The notes under the pieces are model-generated. The model was given only the letters and a program-made list of their open reading frames with translations, ran no database searches and was not told the origin of the DNA. A DNA stretch of 64,000 bases from Mycolicibacterium setense. GTDB lineage: Bacteria > Actinomycetota > Actinomycetes > Mycobacteriales > Mycobacteriaceae. The stretch spans positions 434,001-498,000 of the forward strand of contig NZ_JTJW01000010.1 in assembly GCF_000805385.1 (NCBI RefSeq), given 5' to 3'. The position numbers were made by a program, and so were the translations under genes. Below, one piece after another: positions 46,732 to 55,645 of this stretch; position 1 is the first letter of the stretch; every line of letters starts with the position of its first letter.

Positions 46732-48940
46732 TGATCATCACCCGACCCGACGCCCAACGATCCACCACCTCGGCAGGACACGGCTCAGCAGCCACCATCA
46801 ACGCCGACACCGAACCCAACGCCTGCGGATCCAACATGCCTATCGCAGAAGGAGTTTGACTCAGAACCGTCACACCCTCGCCAACAACCAACCCCTGCAA
46901 GTCCTGCGGTGAGCGGGTGGTCTGCTCGGGCACCACCACCAGCCGCCCGCCGTGCAGCAACGCGCCCCAGATCTCCCACACCGAATAATCGAACGCCAGC
47001 GACGAACATTGGGCCCACACCTGCCGCGGCCCCATCTCGACACCGACATCCATCCCATCGAACAACCGCGTCACATTCTGATGAGTGACCGCAACACCTT
47101 TGGGAACACCCGTCGTCCCGGACGTGTAGATGATGTGCGCGATGTCCTCCGGCGCCGGCACCGGCAACGGGGCCGTCGACTGCACATCAATGCGCGGATC
47201 AGCCAGGTCGATGACTGCCACGCCAAATCCGGCCAGGCGATCCATCAACTCGGTGGTCGTGATCACCGCCACCGGAGCCGCGTCACCGAGCATGAACTCC
47301 ACCCGAGCATCCGGCACCACCGGATCAATCGGCAGATACGCCGCACCCGACTTCAACACACCCAGAATCGCCACAACCGCATCAGCCGAACGACCGGTCA
47401 TCAGGCCCACACACTCGCCGGCACCGGCGCCCTCAGCCATCAGCAAGTGCGCCAACCGGTTCGACGCCTCATCCAACTCCCGGTACGACATCGAACGGCC
47501 GTCAAAACAGACCGCCGCCGCATCCGGAGCAAGCCCAACCTGCGCGAGAAACGCCTCCGGAATCGAAGACTCCACCACCGACCCGGTCAACACCGCTCGA
47601 TGACCCACCTCATCCAGCCGCGCACGATCAGCCGCATCGAGCACATCCACGGACGCCACGAGCTCAGTGGGATCAGCGACCATGCCGGCCAGTACGCGCT
47701 CCAACCGCGCCGCGAGGTCAGCGACGTCGAAATCGGAGAACGGCTGACCGGTTCCCATGGTGCTGAGCAGCAGCTGATCGCCCGAGCTGGAGAAGATCAG
47801 CCCGAACCCACCGACCACGCCGGCGTTGGTCAGCGAAGCCGATGCGGGCACTCCACCGAAGTCCAACGTGAATGTCGAGGGGAGGAAGTTCACGCTCACC
47901 CGATTGGCCATCTGGCCCGCGGCGTGCGGATTGACCTTGCGCTCAAGCGCATGCACCGGAAACCGCTGATGCAGCACGGCTTCTTGTATGCGAGCCTCGA
48001 CATGGTCGACGAAATCGGCGATCGAAGTTGTCGGTGCGGCCGTCAATACCAGCGGTACGACGCCCGCGACCATCCCCGGAAGGGTCCGTGATTCGGGACG
48101 TACACGTCGGCTGACGGGGAAGTCGAGCACCACATCTGAGCCGTCTGCACACCAGCCACGCACCAGAAGTGCGCACGCGGCTGTGATGATCGAGGAGCGG
48201 GGAACGTTCTTCGAGTCGGCGAACTGATCGAGCCGGCGGAGCAGCCCTGAATCCAATTGCACTGGGGCCGAGGGCCAATGAGCGTCAGCTTTGTCGACAA
48301 CTTCGGCGGACTCAAAGCGCGGGCCACCGTCCGGTGGAAGATGCTCACGCCAGTACGCCTGGTCCTCGAGATACTCGCCGGACGCTTCGTATTCCGACTC
48401 GCAGTCGATCAGATCGGACAGCGAACCGAAGATGGGGGGTGGTATCGGCGCACCGGTGACGAGTGCGGAGTACACCGAGGCGAGCCGCGACCCGACGAGA
48501 GCGATACCCGTTCCGTCCAAGACGATGTGGTGACAGCACGCGATCAGGAAGTGCTCGTCGGCACGAGTTTTGAAGAGTGCGCACTTGAACAGCGGTCCTG
48601 TCATCGACATGGGCGTGCGCTGGATTGCCGCCGCCATGTCCCGGGCGTCTTGCTCCGGATCGGCTGCGCCGGTCAGGTCATGGAACGCCAGCTCAACATT
48701 CGGATACTCGACCGTCCTCTGGAAAACCTGTCCATCCGCTTCGAAGAACGTGGCCCGCATCGGTTCGGCCTCGCGGACCACCCGGGAGACCGCCCACTCA
48801 AGGGCATCGCGGTCTACCTCACCTGCGATTCGGACGAACAAGCCGAGTTGCCACTCCGTACCGGAAGAACCGACGTCTTGCGCAAGCCATATGTCGAGCT
48901 GTGCGCGCGTTACTGGCAGCGCCTGTTCAACATGCTGCAT
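46448..48940 (-). CDS. NRPS1, N-terminal part: starter C domain and most of A1, truncated by frameshift
   Basis: 830 codons from the ATG at 48940, preceded by GGGAGAG. The first domain is a condensation domain (HHIVLDG near residue 137) whose start LPVTRAQLDIWLAQ resembles first-module C domains such as that of EntF. As the first domain of the line it should join an acyl or aryl starter to residue 1. A1 follows, with YTSGTTG near 610 and core FDYSVWEIW near 650; its code reads DYWSMAGVYK, which I cannot assign. The frame breaks near residue 790 at the duplication, and the last 28 residues are out-of-phase sequence. As it stands this piece has no carrier domain and could not work alone. mbtH lies 60 bp upstream. 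Confidence 0.88.
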   Translation of the reverse strand: MQHVEQALPVTRAQLDIWLAQDVGSSGTEWQLGLFVRIAGEVDRDALEWAVSRVVREAEPMRATFFEADGQVFQRTVEYPNVELAFHDLTGAADPEQDARDMAAAIQRTPMSMTGPLFKCALFKTRADEHFLIACCHHIVLDGTGIALVGSRLASVYSALVTGAPIPPPIFGSLSDLIDCESEYEASGEYLEDQAYWREHLPPDGGPRFESAEVVDKADAHWPSAPVQLDSGLLRRLDQFADSKNVPRSSIITAACALLVRGWCADGSDVVLDFPVSRRVRPESRTLPGMVAGVVPLVLTAAPTTSIADFVDHVEARIQEAVLHQRFPVHALERKVNPHAAGQMANRVSVNFLPSTFTLDFGGVPASASLTNAGVVGGFGLIFSSSGDQLLLSTMGTGQPFSDFDVADLAARLERVLAGMVADPTELVASVDVLDAADRARLDEVGHRAVLTGSVVESSIPEAFLAQVGLAPDAAAVCFDGRSMSYRELDEASNRLAHLLMAEGAGAGECVGLMTGRSADAVVAILGVLKSGAAYLPIDPVVPDARVEFMLGDAAPVAVITTTELMDRLAGFGVAVIDLADPRIDVQSTAPLPVPAPEDIAHIIYTSGTTGVPKGVAVTHQNVTRLFDGMDVGVEMGPRQVWAQCSSLAFDYSVWEIWGALLHGGRLVVVPEQTTRSPQDLQGLVVGEGVTVLSQTPSAIGMLDPQALGSVSALMVAAEPCPAEVVDRWASGRVMINGYGPTETTVYATISAPLQVGSGVVPIGVPVPGAALFVLDRWLRPVPAGVVGELYVAGPVTGRVGCGADRCAGAGCGVVRVGSVVASGACGCGG

Positions 48941-49000
48941 CGAACTCTCCCACCACGAAAAGAAATGCGAACCCCCCGGCCCTGTGATTGATCGGGACCC

Positions 49001-49216
49001 CTAGCTCTGCGCCAATCTGTCGCGCAGGCTCTTGGGTCGGATGTCCGGCCAGTTCTGCTCGATGTAGTCCAGACACGCAGCGCGGTCAGCTTCGCCGAAC
49101 ACCACCTTCCAGCCGGCAGGAACATCCGCGAAGGTCGGCCACAGACTGTGTTGCTCCTCATCGTTGATCAAAACGAGAAAGCTGCCGTTTTCATCGTCAA
49201 ACGGGTTGATGCTCAC
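49001..49216 (-). CDS. mbtH: MbtH-like NRPS accessory protein
   Basis: 71 residues from the GTG at 49216, chosen because GGGGAGGA lies six bases before it and the family begins with SINPFDDE; an ATG five codons earlier (49231) is less likely. The family core NDEEQHSLWP, PAGW and DYIEQNWPDIRPKSL is complete. MbtH proteins bind A domains and are needed for many to fold and adenylate. It is the first gene of the run that continues into NRPS1, 60 bp away. The only other copy in the window is the decayed relic at 24480-24640, so this gene should serve all ten A domains. Confidence 0.95.
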   Translation of the reverse strand: MSINPFDDENGSFLVLINDEEQHSLWPTFADVPAGWKVVFGEADRAACLDYIEQNWPDIRPKSLRDRLAQS

Positions 49217-50478
49217 CCTGGTCCTCCCCATCGTCGAGTGGGCCAGGAAAAACGCTCGCGAATCCGCCGCGAGGCGTCCAGCCTCGCACCCGTCCTCACG
49301 ATGCCTGTTTCTTCTCGACTCACTCCAGCTATGACGTGTCTAGTTGCAGAGCGCCAGCATATCCAGATCTTCTTGACGGGGGTGCAGAAATTAGCGATCC
49401 ACGAATAATCTGTTGCTGAGCGGAGGGTATTCGACCACTTACTCGACGCATCAGTGACTATCGAGCAAATAGTCGATACATCCGTCGTGAGGAACTGCCC
49501 TCGCGCCATTCAGTACCTTCAGCCGCTGCGGGGAAGCGGAGATCCTGACCCTCGACTTCGGCAGGCGCGGTGCGCCGGCGTTGTCGCCAATGGCAGCACC
49601 TCGATGGTCGGCCGGCGGAGATGAGTGAAGTTCGTTCCGCCCGAGTGGCGTGGGCGTGAAGCACGGACGCGGGATCCTCTCGGCGAACACTACGCACGCG
49701 GCACGCTCAGCGAGATCTCCCCTCGCCGCGCCCCTCGCTGCCTGGGGGTTTTCTGTTGTCATGCTGAATGGTCGTAAGGGTTCGCCGACCGGCCGACCAC
49801 GTGCCACAGCGAAGCCATGGCCACCACCGGCGGACCCGGAGCCGCTCCGCGCCCATGCGTTCAGGGGGCAGGCGATTCAGGGGTCCCGCGACTGAGCACT
49901 GGCTCCACCCGCGCCACGCGCGGCATTCCAGGGGCGCCCAAAACCCAGGGCCGAAGTGCCCCACAAACGTGTAGTTCAATCCAGCGAAGCTGAGGGCAAA
50001 ACACCCAGTACGCCACCAATGCCTCAACACCATCAATGAGAAGTTCGAACCAGCCGTCAAGACTGTCAGCAAATCCGAGCTAACGCCCGCATCTGCATGA
50101 CGCCGCGACTCAAGATCAGAACTGTGCGGTCAATAGTTAGCCACGCAATCCTTACTCACATTATCAAGATCACTTGATTTCAAAGTTTTCGTTCGCAATA
50201 ACCGGCTAACAAATGGTCCGGAATCGGCGCCCCCTGGGTCGCGGCGACTTGATCATCATCGCCGCACGATGAAGGTCGGCTGCCTGCCCCAAAACCCGCA
50301 CGAATTGACGCGACAAGCGCACGTGCGTGCAGAGACAGTAAACATCGGTACTTGACCAGTGAAAGAAATCGCCAACTTAATTGCTGGCAGCGTCATTTTT
50401 CTTGCGCCGGACGCGACTGAAACCGAAGGCCGAAAAGTTCGCTCGCGGGCGACAGCGACCAGGGCTCAGCCGAACGCC
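49217..50478. promoter_or_regulatory. 1.26-kb upstream region of the mbtH-NRPS operon
   Basis: No gene is supported. The stretch 49305-49385 is shared with 24686-24775 upstream of NRPS3 and is the best promoter candidate: on the - strand TGGATATGCTGGC then TGCAACTAG, with TATGCT at 49362-49357, about 140 bases before the mbtH start. TGTAGTTCAATCCAGCGAAG at 49970-49989 is also shared (25066-25085). An AT-richer patch near 50120-50220 holds ATCAAG-ATCA-CTTGAT (50163-50178), set inside a wider GTTAGCC / GGCTAAC pair (50136-50142 and 50204-50210). This patch could bind a regulator. Confidence 0.5.
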
Positions 50479-52554
50479 TCAGCTGACGCTCGCCAGCACC
50501 AGCGGCAGAACATCGGGCGCTCCGGCAGCGCGCAGCAGCCGGGCCGCCATGGTCAGCGTCCATCCCGTGTCGGTCATGTCATCGACCAGCAGCACCGGCC
50601 CGTCGACATCGAGTTGCGGCGGTTCCCAGGCACCGTCCAGCGCCGCCACCCGATAAGCCGAGTTCGCCGCGGTGACGGGCCGTCGTTGCGGGGCGTAGGG
50701 CAAGATGCCCAGGTTCGTCAGCCGCCCGATCTGCGCCAGCCGCTGCACCGTCGAAGAGATCAGCAGCGGATGCGTCTGGGAGTCCAGCCCCATCACCGCA
50801 GTCGGTCTCCGATCCCAGTCCCATACCTTGAGCACCTCGACCGCCGCGGCCAACACGTCGTCGGGCAGCTCCGCATCCGGCTCGGCCAGCAGACGACGCA
50901 GGCGCGCTCCCCACCCGAGATCGGTGAGCCTGCCGATCGCGCGGCCCGGCGCCGCACCCTCGCCGATTCGGCCGGACAGCGGCACACCGAGCGCAGCCAG
51001 CCCAGACGGCCACTGCTTGCGAGGGGCGACGAGGACACCTGGCCTGGACAGGCGCTGTGCGGTATCCGTGAGGATGTCCTGCGCCACCGCAGCCTCGTAA
51101 CGCCGACCGGTGCAGTTGTCACAGCGCCCACACCGTGCGTCCGGTACCAGCTCGGGATCGTCGAGCTGGCCCCGCAGGAAAACCATCCGGCAGCCGGCTG
51201 TGGCCTGGTAGTCCAGCATCGCCTGTTGCTCGCGGCGCCGAGCCTCGTCCAATGCGCGGTAACGGGCCTCGTCGTAATCCCAGGGCACACCGGTGCCGAC
51301 CCAACCGCCCTTCACACGGCGGACCGCACCATCCACGTCGAGCACCTTGAGCACCATCTCGAGGCGGGACCGGTTGAGATCCACCAGCGGTTCCAGCGCC
51401 TGCGTGGACTGTGCGCGATCGGTCTCCAGTGCCCCGATGACGCGGCGCACCATCGATTCGGACGGGAAGGCCACCGACGCGAAGTACCTCCAGACGTCCT
51501 GATCCTCTGTGCCGGGAAGCAGGATCACCTCGGCGCTGTCCGTCGCACGGCCGGCGCGTCCCACCTGCTGGTAGTAGGCGATCGGCGACGACGGTGCGCC
51601 CAGATGCACGACGAACCCCAGGTCGGGTTTGTCGAAGCCCATTCCCAGGGCGGACGTCGCCACCAATGCCTTGACCCGGTTGTCGAGCAGGTCTGCTTCG
51701 AGTTGTTCACGCTCGGCGGTGTCGGTGGACCCTGTGTAAGCGGCCACCTTGTGACCGCGCTCGGCCAACATCGCGGCCACGTCGTGCGCCTGGGCGACCG
51801 TCAGCGTGTAGATGATGCCTGAGCCCGGAAGGGAATCCAGGTGCGCCGCGATCCAGGCAGCGCGTTGCGCCGGAGTGCCCACCTGCACCACAGACAGCCT
51901 CAACGACTCGCGGTCCAGACCACCGCGCAGCACCAAGGTGTCCGATCCGCCGACGCCCAGCTGGGCCGCGACGTCACTGACCACCCGATCGTTGGCAGTC
52001 GCGGTCGTGGCGAGAACCGGTACCTGCGAACCCAATTCGCCGATCAAGGTACGAATCCGGCGGTAGTCCGGCCGGAAGTCATGTCCCCAGTCGGAAACAC
52101 AATGGGCCTCGTCGACCACCACCAGACCCGCATCGGCGGCCAGTGCCGGCAGGACGTTGTCTCGGAAATCGGGATTGTTGAGTCGCTCTGGGCTGACCAG
52201 CAGCACGTCCAGTTGTCCGTCGGCAACCTGGCGGTGAATCCCGTCCCACTCGGTGACATTGCCGGAGTTGATGGTGGCGGCCCGAACCCCGGCCCGCTCG
52301 GCAGCGGCCACCTGGTTGCGCATCAACGCCAGCAGTGGGGAGACGATGACCGTTGGGCCGCGACCGGCGGCGCGCAGCAGCTTGGCCGCGATGAAGTAGA
52401 CCGCGGACTTGCCCCACCCGGTGCGTTGCACGACGAGCGCGCGCTGCCGCTGGACCACCAGCGCCTCGATGGCCGACCACTGGTCATCACGCAACACAGC
52501 CCCCGGCCCGGCCAGTTGTTCGAGGATCGACTGGGCCTGCTCGCGGGTTGCCAT
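50479..52554 (-). CDS. recQ: RecQ-family ATP-dependent DNA helicase with C-terminal phosphoribosyltransferase-like domain
   Basis: 691 residues from the ATG of MATREQAQS (52554); a longer frame to 52620 adds an unlikely Arg-rich lead. Helicase motifs in order: RTGWGKSAVYF (Walker A, near 46), SPLLALMRNQ (near 71), DEAHCVSDWGHDFRPDY (DEAH box, near 150), ATTATA (near 185) and QQVGRAGR (near 335, motif VI). A zinc-type cluster CGRCDNC follows near 475. The last ~120 residues contain VDGPVLLVDDMTDTGWTL, the nucleotide-binding signature of phosphoribosyltransferases, an arrangement known in some actinobacterial RecQ proteins. It acts in DNA repair or recombination and is not obviously related to the NRPS genes. 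It is divergent from the esterase gene. Confidence 0.9.
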   Translation of the reverse strand: MATREQAQSILEQLAGPGAVLRDDQWSAIEALVVQRQRALVVQRTGWGKSAVYFIAAKLLRAAGRGPTVIVSPLLALMRNQVAAAERAGVRAATINSGNVTEWDGIHRQVADGQLDVLLVSPERLNNPDFRDNVLPALAADAGLVVVDEAHCVSDWGHDFRPDYRRIRTLIGELGSQVPVLATTATANDRVVSDVAAQLGVGGSDTLVLRGGLDRESLRLSVVQVGTPAQRAAWIAAHLDSLPGSGIIYTLTVAQAHDVAAMLAERGHKVAAYTGSTDTAEREQLEADLLDNRVKALVATSALGMGFDKPDLGFVVHLGAPSSPIAYYQQVGRAGRATDSAEVILLPGTEDQDVWRYFASVAFPSESMVRRVIGALETDRAQSTQALEPLVDLNRSRLEMVLKVLDVDGAVRRVKGGWVGTGVPWDYDEARYRALDEARRREQQAMLDYQATAGCRMVFLRGQLDDPELVPDARCGRCDNCTGRRYEAAVAQDILTDTAQRLSRPGVLVAPRKQWPSGLAALGVPLSGRIGEGAAPGRAIGRLTDLGWGARLRRLLAEPDAELPDDVLAAAVEVLKVWDWDRRPTAVMGLDSQTHPLLISSTVQRLAQIGRLTNLGILPYAPQRRPVTAANSAYRVAALDGAWEPPQLDVDGPVLLVDDMTDTGWTLTMAARLLRAAGAPDVLPLVLASVS

Positions 52555-52627
52555 GGCCCAATCATGCCGGGCTCGGACGACACTCCTCGCCGCGCCAGGT
52601 GGCGATGATCGAAAACACAAGGGCCGC

Positions 52628-52642
52628 TAAGCGTTCCGCTTA
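52628..52642. promoter_or_regulatory. Palindrome in the recQ-esterase divergent region
   Basis: TAAGCG-TTC-CGCTTA is a perfect 6-bp inverted repeat with a 3-base centre. It lies about 75 bases upstream of the recQ start and 70 bases upstream of the esterase start, the right place for an operator of either gene. The regulator is unknown. Confidence 0.35.
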
Positions 52643-52711
52643 AACATGGATGCTTGTCATATTTGGCGAATCGCCATCGTGAGCATGGCCGGCCAGGTAG
52701 ACGTGGTACTC

Positions 52712-55645
52712 ATGCATACCGGGGGATATGTAGGGCGCGTGGGTGGTTTGGCGGTAGCCCTGGGAGTTGGATCTGCTCTGGCTCTGGGGATGGGATGCGG
52801 GGTGGCCACGGCCGACTCGACAGACTCGTCCACGTCATCTGCTTCGTCTGGTTCATCCCGGTCCTCGGGACCGTCGGCGAAGACGCCTGATCGAGCCAAA
52901 CCGAAACGACAGCACGCATCGAAGCCGCGCAAGCATGCCTCAGCCAAGATGGACGACTCCGAATCCGGCGACACCGGATCCAAGGCCCTCGATGACCCCA
53001 AAGATGTCGCGTCGACTGCGAGAGCCGCGATCGACAAGTTGGGCGCCGAACTGCGCACCGCCGTGCATGACGCGCTGGGTTCGGTCGCCTCCGACCGGCC
53101 AGGCTCCGACGACAAAGCAGCGCTGAAGATCCCCACCGCCAAGGACCAGACGAAGCGCTGGGCCAAAACTGTCGAGCGCCTCCTGCCCGCTCCGGCCGTA
53201 CCGTCACACCCAGAGGCGGACACCGCCGTCGAGCCCGCGAAGGCTGAGCCCCCAACGCCCGCAGCGGTCACGGTCGACGCGCTCACCCGCGTGGCACCAC
53301 CACTGTCGGCGATCGGGCGTGAGCCGGGCCCGAAGATCCCCGAGCCGAAGATTCCCGCGCCGTCAACGCTCGACGACGTCGAAGGCGCGGTAACCGGTGC
53401 CGTCGCCACCGTGATCAACACGGTTCTGAATCCGTTCTCGCTGAACTCGGCGCCCGACTCGCCCGACTCGCCCGCCGAGCCTCCCGACGCCTGGGCGATG
53501 CTGGCATTCGCGCGCCGCGAGTTCGAGCACGCCCTCCGTCAGCCGCAGGATCTCCTGACCCGGGTCAGCACGCTCAGTAACGCCGTCACCGCACAGGGAC
53601 CGGTGGCACTCGCGCCCGGCATCGTCGTCCCACCGGAACTCGCGGACCATGTCATCGCGACGCCCGGCCCGTCGCTGACCGACCAGATCACAGTGTTCGG
53701 CATGGAGGCGCTCAAGCAGGTCTCTCAAGTCATCGGCGTCAACATCACGATGAAACTCGGCGAGCTGATCACCACCCCCACGCCGCCGTGGTTCACCACC
53801 ATCGGGCTCACGGTCACCAAGGACACCTATGAGGGCGGTGACGTCTGGGTGATCACGCCGCCCAACCCGACCGACGAGCGGGTCATCGCGGTGCACGGCA
53901 GCGGATTCGTATACGACCCCAACATCATTCACTGGATGGACTACACCCAGATGGCACGCGAGACCGGAGCCACGGTCGTCGTCCCCCGCTACCCGCTCAT
54001 CCCCGACGGCGGCACCGCGGAGAAGTCGGTCCCGCCGATGGCCGACTTCATCGCCAACGAGGTCGAGACCTACGGGGCCGAGAACGTCAGCATCTACGCA
54101 GATTCGGCCGGCGGCACGCTGTCCGCCCTTGCCGTGCAGAAAATCGTCCGCGATTGCAATGGCGATTCCGGCTGCTTGGAAACCCGGGTCCCGTCGCGCA
54201 TGGTGCTGCTCTCCCCCGGCCTCAACGGAGAGGAGATCTACACCGATCCGAACGTTGAGTTGGTCAATGATCCGGTCGTCTGGCTGACCGAGGAGGACAA
54301 GGAGTACTACGGCCAGTGGGCCAGCGGCCCGGAAGAACTCTGGAACCCGCTGCTAGGCCCAACCGACGGTATGCCGCCGACCACGATCTATGTGGGATCA
54401 CGCGAGCAGGCCGCGCCCGGCGCCCTGCGATACGCCGAGCGGATGGTCGATGCCGATCCGAATGCCGACGTCACCGTGGTGATCGGGATGGGCCAGATCC
54501 ACGACTGGGCCCAAGGCGGTCCCATCCCGATCAACTCGCAGTCGGCGAACTACCGTGACGACGTCTATCGCCAACTCGGCATCGTCGATGACACCGACGC
54601 ACTCGCGTCAGTGTCTGCAGCCGACGCCATCGCGCTGGCGCCCGGAATCGTCGTGCCGGACAGCCTCATCGACGACATCGACGTGACCGACGCCGCGTCG
54701 GTGTTCGACCAAGTGACCGTGCTGGCGTTGACGGCGTTCCGGGAGATCTCCCAAGTCATCGGTGTCGATATCACGACGAGCTTAGGTGGCGGCATCGCCG
54801 TGCCCGATCCGCCGCCGATCCTGACCCTCGGGCTGGATGTGCGGGCAACGGAGTTCACCGCCCAGGACGCCAACGGTGTCGAGCAGACCTGGCAGGTCTG
54901 GGAGATCTCGAACCCCAGATCGGATTCTGACGAGCACGTCATCGCGTTCCACGGAGGCGGATTGGTTACCCCGCCCAACATTTTTCACTGGCTGGACTAT
55001 GCCCAGATGTCGCGCCAGACCGGCGCGACGGTCATCGTGCCGCGCTACCCGCTGATTCCTGACGGCGGGACCGCCGACAACACCATCCCGCCGGCGGCAG
55101 ATCTCATCGCCGCTTACGTCACCGAGCATGGCGCCGAGAACGTCAGTGTGTACGGAGAATCCTCCGGTGGAATGATCGCCGTGCTCGCGGTGCAGAAGAT
55201 CGTGCGCGACTGCGAGGGCGACACCCAGTGCCTCCGCAGCCGGGTCCCGTCGCGCATGGTGCTCAGCTCACCCGGCCTCACCGATCCTGAGGTCTTCACC
55301 GATCCCAATGTTGTGCTGGTGAACGATCCGCTCTTTGAGGTGCCCGAGTCCGATGGTCTGGCCCAGTGGCGATCGCAGCAGGATCCCGAACTGTCCGACA
55401 CGTTCCTCGGGCCGGTCGAGGGCCTGCCGCGGACCACGATCTACATCGGCACGCGCGAGATCATCGCGCCTGGGGCGTTGAAGTTCGCCGAGGTGATCGA
55501 CGATGCCGGCGGCGACGTCAGCGTCGTAATCGGGATGGGCCAAATGCATGGCTGGGCCACCCTCCCGATCAACTCGCAGTACGCCAACTACCGTGACGAC
55601 GTCTATCGCCAACTCGGCATCGTCGATGAAACGGTCAGCCTCTAA
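52712..55645 (+). CDS. Secreted protein with two tandem HSL-type alpha/beta-hydrolase (esterase) domains
   Basis: 977 residues from the ATG of MHTGGYVGRVGG (52712), chosen because it gives a clean signal peptide (hydrophobic stretch to residue 33, likely cut after GVATA); ATGs at 52646 and 52685 are alternatives. A low-complexity Ser/Lys/Pro region follows. Then come two homologous hydrolase halves, each introduced by ALAPGIVVP. Half 1 has HGSG (about 53895), ADSAGG (about 54105) and GQIHDW (about 54490). Half 2 has HGGG (about 54950), GESSGG (about 55160) and GQMHGW (about 55545). Both keep Ser and His; the oxyanion motif of half 1 is HGSG rather than HGGG. Probable substrates are lipid or steryl esters outside the membrane. 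It overlaps hsaF tail to tail by four bases. Confidence 0.85.
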   Translation: MHTGGYVGRVGGLAVALGVGSALALGMGCGVATADSTDSSTSSASSGSSRSSGPSAKTPDRAKPKRQHASKPRKHASAKMDDSESGDTGSKALDDPKDVASTARAAIDKLGAELRTAVHDALGSVASDRPGSDDKAALKIPTAKDQTKRWAKTVERLLPAPAVPSHPEADTAVEPAKAEPPTPAAVTVDALTRVAPPLSAIGREPGPKIPEPKIPAPSTLDDVEGAVTGAVATVINTVLNPFSLNSAPDSPDSPAEPPDAWAMLAFARREFEHALRQPQDLLTRVSTLSNAVTAQGPVALAPGIVVPPELADHVIATPGPSLTDQITVFGMEALKQVSQVIGVNITMKLGELITTPTPPWFTTIGLTVTKDTYEGGDVWVITPPNPTDERVIAVHGSGFVYDPNIIHWMDYTQMARETGATVVVPRYPLIPDGGTAEKSVPPMADFIANEVETYGAENVSIYADSAGGTLSALAVQKIVRDCNGDSGCLETRVPSRMVLLSPGLNGEEIYTDPNVELVNDPVVWLTEEDKEYYGQWASGPEELWNPLLGPTDGMPPTTIYVGSREQAAPGALRYAERMVDADPNADVTVVIGMGQIHDWAQGGPIPINSQSANYRDDVYRQLGIVDDTDALASVSAADAIALAPGIVVPDSLIDDIDVTDAASVFDQVTVLALTAFREISQVIGVDITTSLGGGIAVPDPPPILTLGLDVRATEFTAQDANGVEQTWQVWEISNPRSDSDEHVIAFHGGGLVTPPNIFHWLDYAQMSRQTGATVIVPRYPLIPDGGTADNTIPPAADLIAAYVTEHGAENVSVYGESSGGMIAVLAVQKIVRDCEGDTQCLRSRVPSRMVLSSPGLTDPEVFTDPNVVLVNDPLFEVPESDGLAQWRSQQDPELSDTFLGPVEGLPRTTIYIGTREIIAPGALKFAEVIDDAGGDVSVVIGMGQMHGWATLPINSQYANYRDDVYRQLGIVDETVSL

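Larger units (their letters stand above)
25175..49989. other. Right copy of the tandemly duplicated cluster (reconstructed)
   Basis: The left end is marked by CAGCAAATAACACAC at 25175-25189, the right end by TGTAGTTCAATCCAGCGAAG at 49970-49989. This copy kept mbtH, NRPS1, NRPS2, pap4 and the membrane methyltransferase. It lost the Gap-like gene and all but about 50 codons of htpG. The limits are inferred. Confidence 0.55.

Noticed and set aside
46985..47000. Firm amino-acid assignment for NRPS1 A1 and the last A domains
   Set aside because: The codes read (DYWSMAGVYK, DVWSVAAVYK, DVWNVAGYTK, DVWNVGAYAK) match no code I can recall with confidence, so no substrate is named.
39976..48940. NRPS1 as two separate native genes
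   Set aside because: The break lies inside one A domain at an exact tandem duplication, and removing one copy restores a single frame.
12040..48940. Glycopeptidolipid mps1/mps2 locus
   Set aside because: Glycopeptidolipid synthesis needs D-residues and an alaninol end. Here there are no epimerase domains and the chains end in thioesterases, so this is a different peptide.
49707..50072. Open frames upstream of mbtH on both strands
   Set aside because: Arg/Gly-rich, overlapping each other, with no domain. The part that matches the NRPS3 upstream region shows frame-breaking differences, so it is non-coding.
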